This document shows, one piece after another, positions 5,812-6,879 of a stretch of DNA of 6,879 nt. A program made the position numbers and the translations under genes. The stretch spans positions 1-6,879 of the forward strand of contig JAHEMS010000191.1 in NCBI GenBank assembly GCA_024643595.1. Reading direction: 5' to 3'. Every line of letters starts with the position of its first letter. Position 1 is the first letter of the stretch. The notes under the pieces were generated by a model. That model saw only the letters and a program-made list of their open reading frames with translations. It was not told where the DNA came from and did no database searches. The stretch comes from Bacteroidota bacterium (lineage in GTDB: Bacteria; Bacteroidota; Bacteroidia; Cytophagales; Cyclobacteriaceae).

Positions 5812-6879
5812 ATGGCCACAAACGGTAAAATGAAACTCACCCTGCTTCTAGTAAGTAGTTTGACGATCATGTCAATAATTACCATCTCTCCGGCATTGCC
5901 TCAAATGGCAAAAGCATTTGTTGATGTAGAAAATTCAGAATTCCTGGTTAAGCTTGTATTAACCATACCCGCGTTATTTATCGCCATATTTTCTCCCATC
6001 ACGGGTCGGTTGATTGACAAACATGGTCGCCTTCGCATACTTTGGTTTTCGCTTTTATTGTATGCCATGGCGGGATCAGGAGGTTATTATCTTCAAAACA
6101 TCTACCACATCATTGTATCAAGAATTGCTTTGGGAATAGCGGTGGGTATGTCAATGACAATAGTGATTACCTTGATAGCCGATTATTTTGAAGGGCAGGA
6201 GCGACAAAAATTTGTGGGGATTCAAGTTGCTTTCATGTCATTGGGCGGCATATTATTTATTGGGTTAGGTGGTGTTCTGGCTGATATCAACTGGCGGGTT
6301 CCTTTTCTGATCTATTTATTTGCACTCATCGTACTTCCGCTGTCAATCATGTTTTTGAAAGAACCGGTAATCGTGAAGAAAGAAATAGACAAGACAACCC
6401 ATGTAAAGTCACCTGGTATTATTTGGATGTTGTTTTTCAATACCATGACGATGTGGATTATTTTCTTTTTAATACCTGTTCAAATACCATTTTATTTAAA
6501 ATCCATTGGTGTGGAAAAGAACGCGTTGATTGGTGCCGCCATTGCCACCAGCACACTATTTTCTGCTATTACTTCCATTTCATATTCCAAACTGAAAGAC
6601 CGTTTTAATTTTCTAACTATTTTTTCAATTGGCTATTTGTTCATGGCGGCAGGTTTTGTTACGATTTCCATGACCAACAGTTATGGGATGACCCTGGCGG
6701 CGATGATGTTGGTAGGAATGGGTATTGGAATGATGATACCGAATACAAATATGTGGGTGATGAAAATCGCGCCCCCAGAAATCAGAGGTAAGGAAATTGG
6801 AAAGCTTACCACCTTTTGGTTTTTCGGTCAGTTCGTTTCCCCTATTGTTATTTTTCCTGTATTGCAGGTGTTGCCGCTT
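5812..6879 (+). CDS. MFS transporter (3'-truncated by window edge)
   Basis: The first 356 residues of a Major Facilitator Superfamily inner-membrane transporter; the frame is open to the last base. At the usual 390-400 residues, only the last helix or so is missing. Hydrophobic helices alternate with short charged loops throughout, including TM1 about 9-29, TM2 about 45-63 and TM3 about 76-94. Loop 2-3 carries the MFS signature GRLIDKHGRLR (65-75), with Asp69 and a basic end, and TM4 carries Arg104 in SRIALGIAVG. ADINWRVPF (157-165) is typical of the TM5-TM6 region, and a basic/acidic central loop spans about 183-200. The overall type resembles drug/metabolite:H+ antiporters, but the substrate cannot be read from sequence. 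ATG 5812 was chosen as the first in-frame start; ATG 5830 (Met7) would still keep TM1. Divergent from the sulfatase across 81 bp, so it could carry an aromatic or sulfated compound, which is inference. Confidence 0.88.
   Translation, partial: MATNGKMKLTLLLVSSLTIMSIITISPALPQMAKAFVDVENSEFLVKLVLTIPALFIAIFSPITGRLIDKHGRLRILWFSLLLYAMAGSGGYYLQNIYHIIVSRIALGIAVGMSMTIVITLIADYFEGQERQKFVGIQVAFMSLGGILFIGLGGVLADINWRVPFLIYLFALIVLPLSIMFLKEPVIVKKEIDKTTHVKSPGIIWMLFFNTMTMWIIFFLIPVQIPFYLKSIGVEKNALIGAAIATSTLFSAITSISYSKLKDRFNFLTIFSIGYLFMAAGFVTISMTNSYGMTLAAMMLVGMGIGMMIPNTNMWVMKIAPPEIRGKEIGKLTTFWFFGQFVSPIVIFPVLQVLPL

Noticed and set aside
6423..6608. 61-residue + strand open frame near the right edge
   Set aside because: Out-of-frame shadow of the MFS gene, whose frame stays open with continuous transmembrane helices through this region.

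Overview
The window looks like chromosomal DNA from a member of the Bacteroidota, possibly a free-living or marine Cytophagales- or Flavobacteriia-type bacterium. The base composition is moderately AT-rich. Start codons sit in A/T-rich leaders (e.g. TTTAAAA-ATG) without Shine-Dalgarno sequences. Several products carry lipoprotein signal peptides, and the one intergenic region with promoter potential resembles Bacteroidota TAnnTTTG-type elements rather than sigma-70 boxes. The phylum assignment is inference; no rRNA or other marker gene is present.

Left part (1-3957, + strand): three tandem paralogues of the aryl-sulfate sulfotransferase (ASST-like) beta-propeller family. The first is cut by the left edge, leaving only its C-terminal half. 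The second and third are complete lipoproteins of 519 and 507 residues. The gaps between them are 38 and 30 bp, so they probably form one operon whose promoter lies outside the window. Copies 1 and 2 align without gaps over their last 255 shared residues, at about 71% identity by my count, and their last 72 coding bases are nearly identical. Copy 3 is more divergent.

Middle (3958-5730): a bulged inverted repeat in the 66-bp convergent gap probably terminates transcription from both sides. On the - strand follows a complete, exported formylglycine-type arylsulfatase resembling Pseudomonas aeruginosa AtsA, with all expected active-site residues.

Right part (5731-6879): an 81-bp divergent promoter region, then a + strand Major Facilitator Superfamily transporter cut by the right edge.

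Taken together the locus looks like an envelope module for sulfate esters. The ASST-like lipoproteins may move sulfuryl groups between aromatic molecules, the sulfatase hydrolyses sulfate esters, and the MFS protein may move a substrate or product across the inner membrane. That joint role is inferred from gene order and family membership only. No RNA genes, CRISPR arrays, insertion sequences or origins were seen, and no stretch longer than 300 bases lacks a gene.
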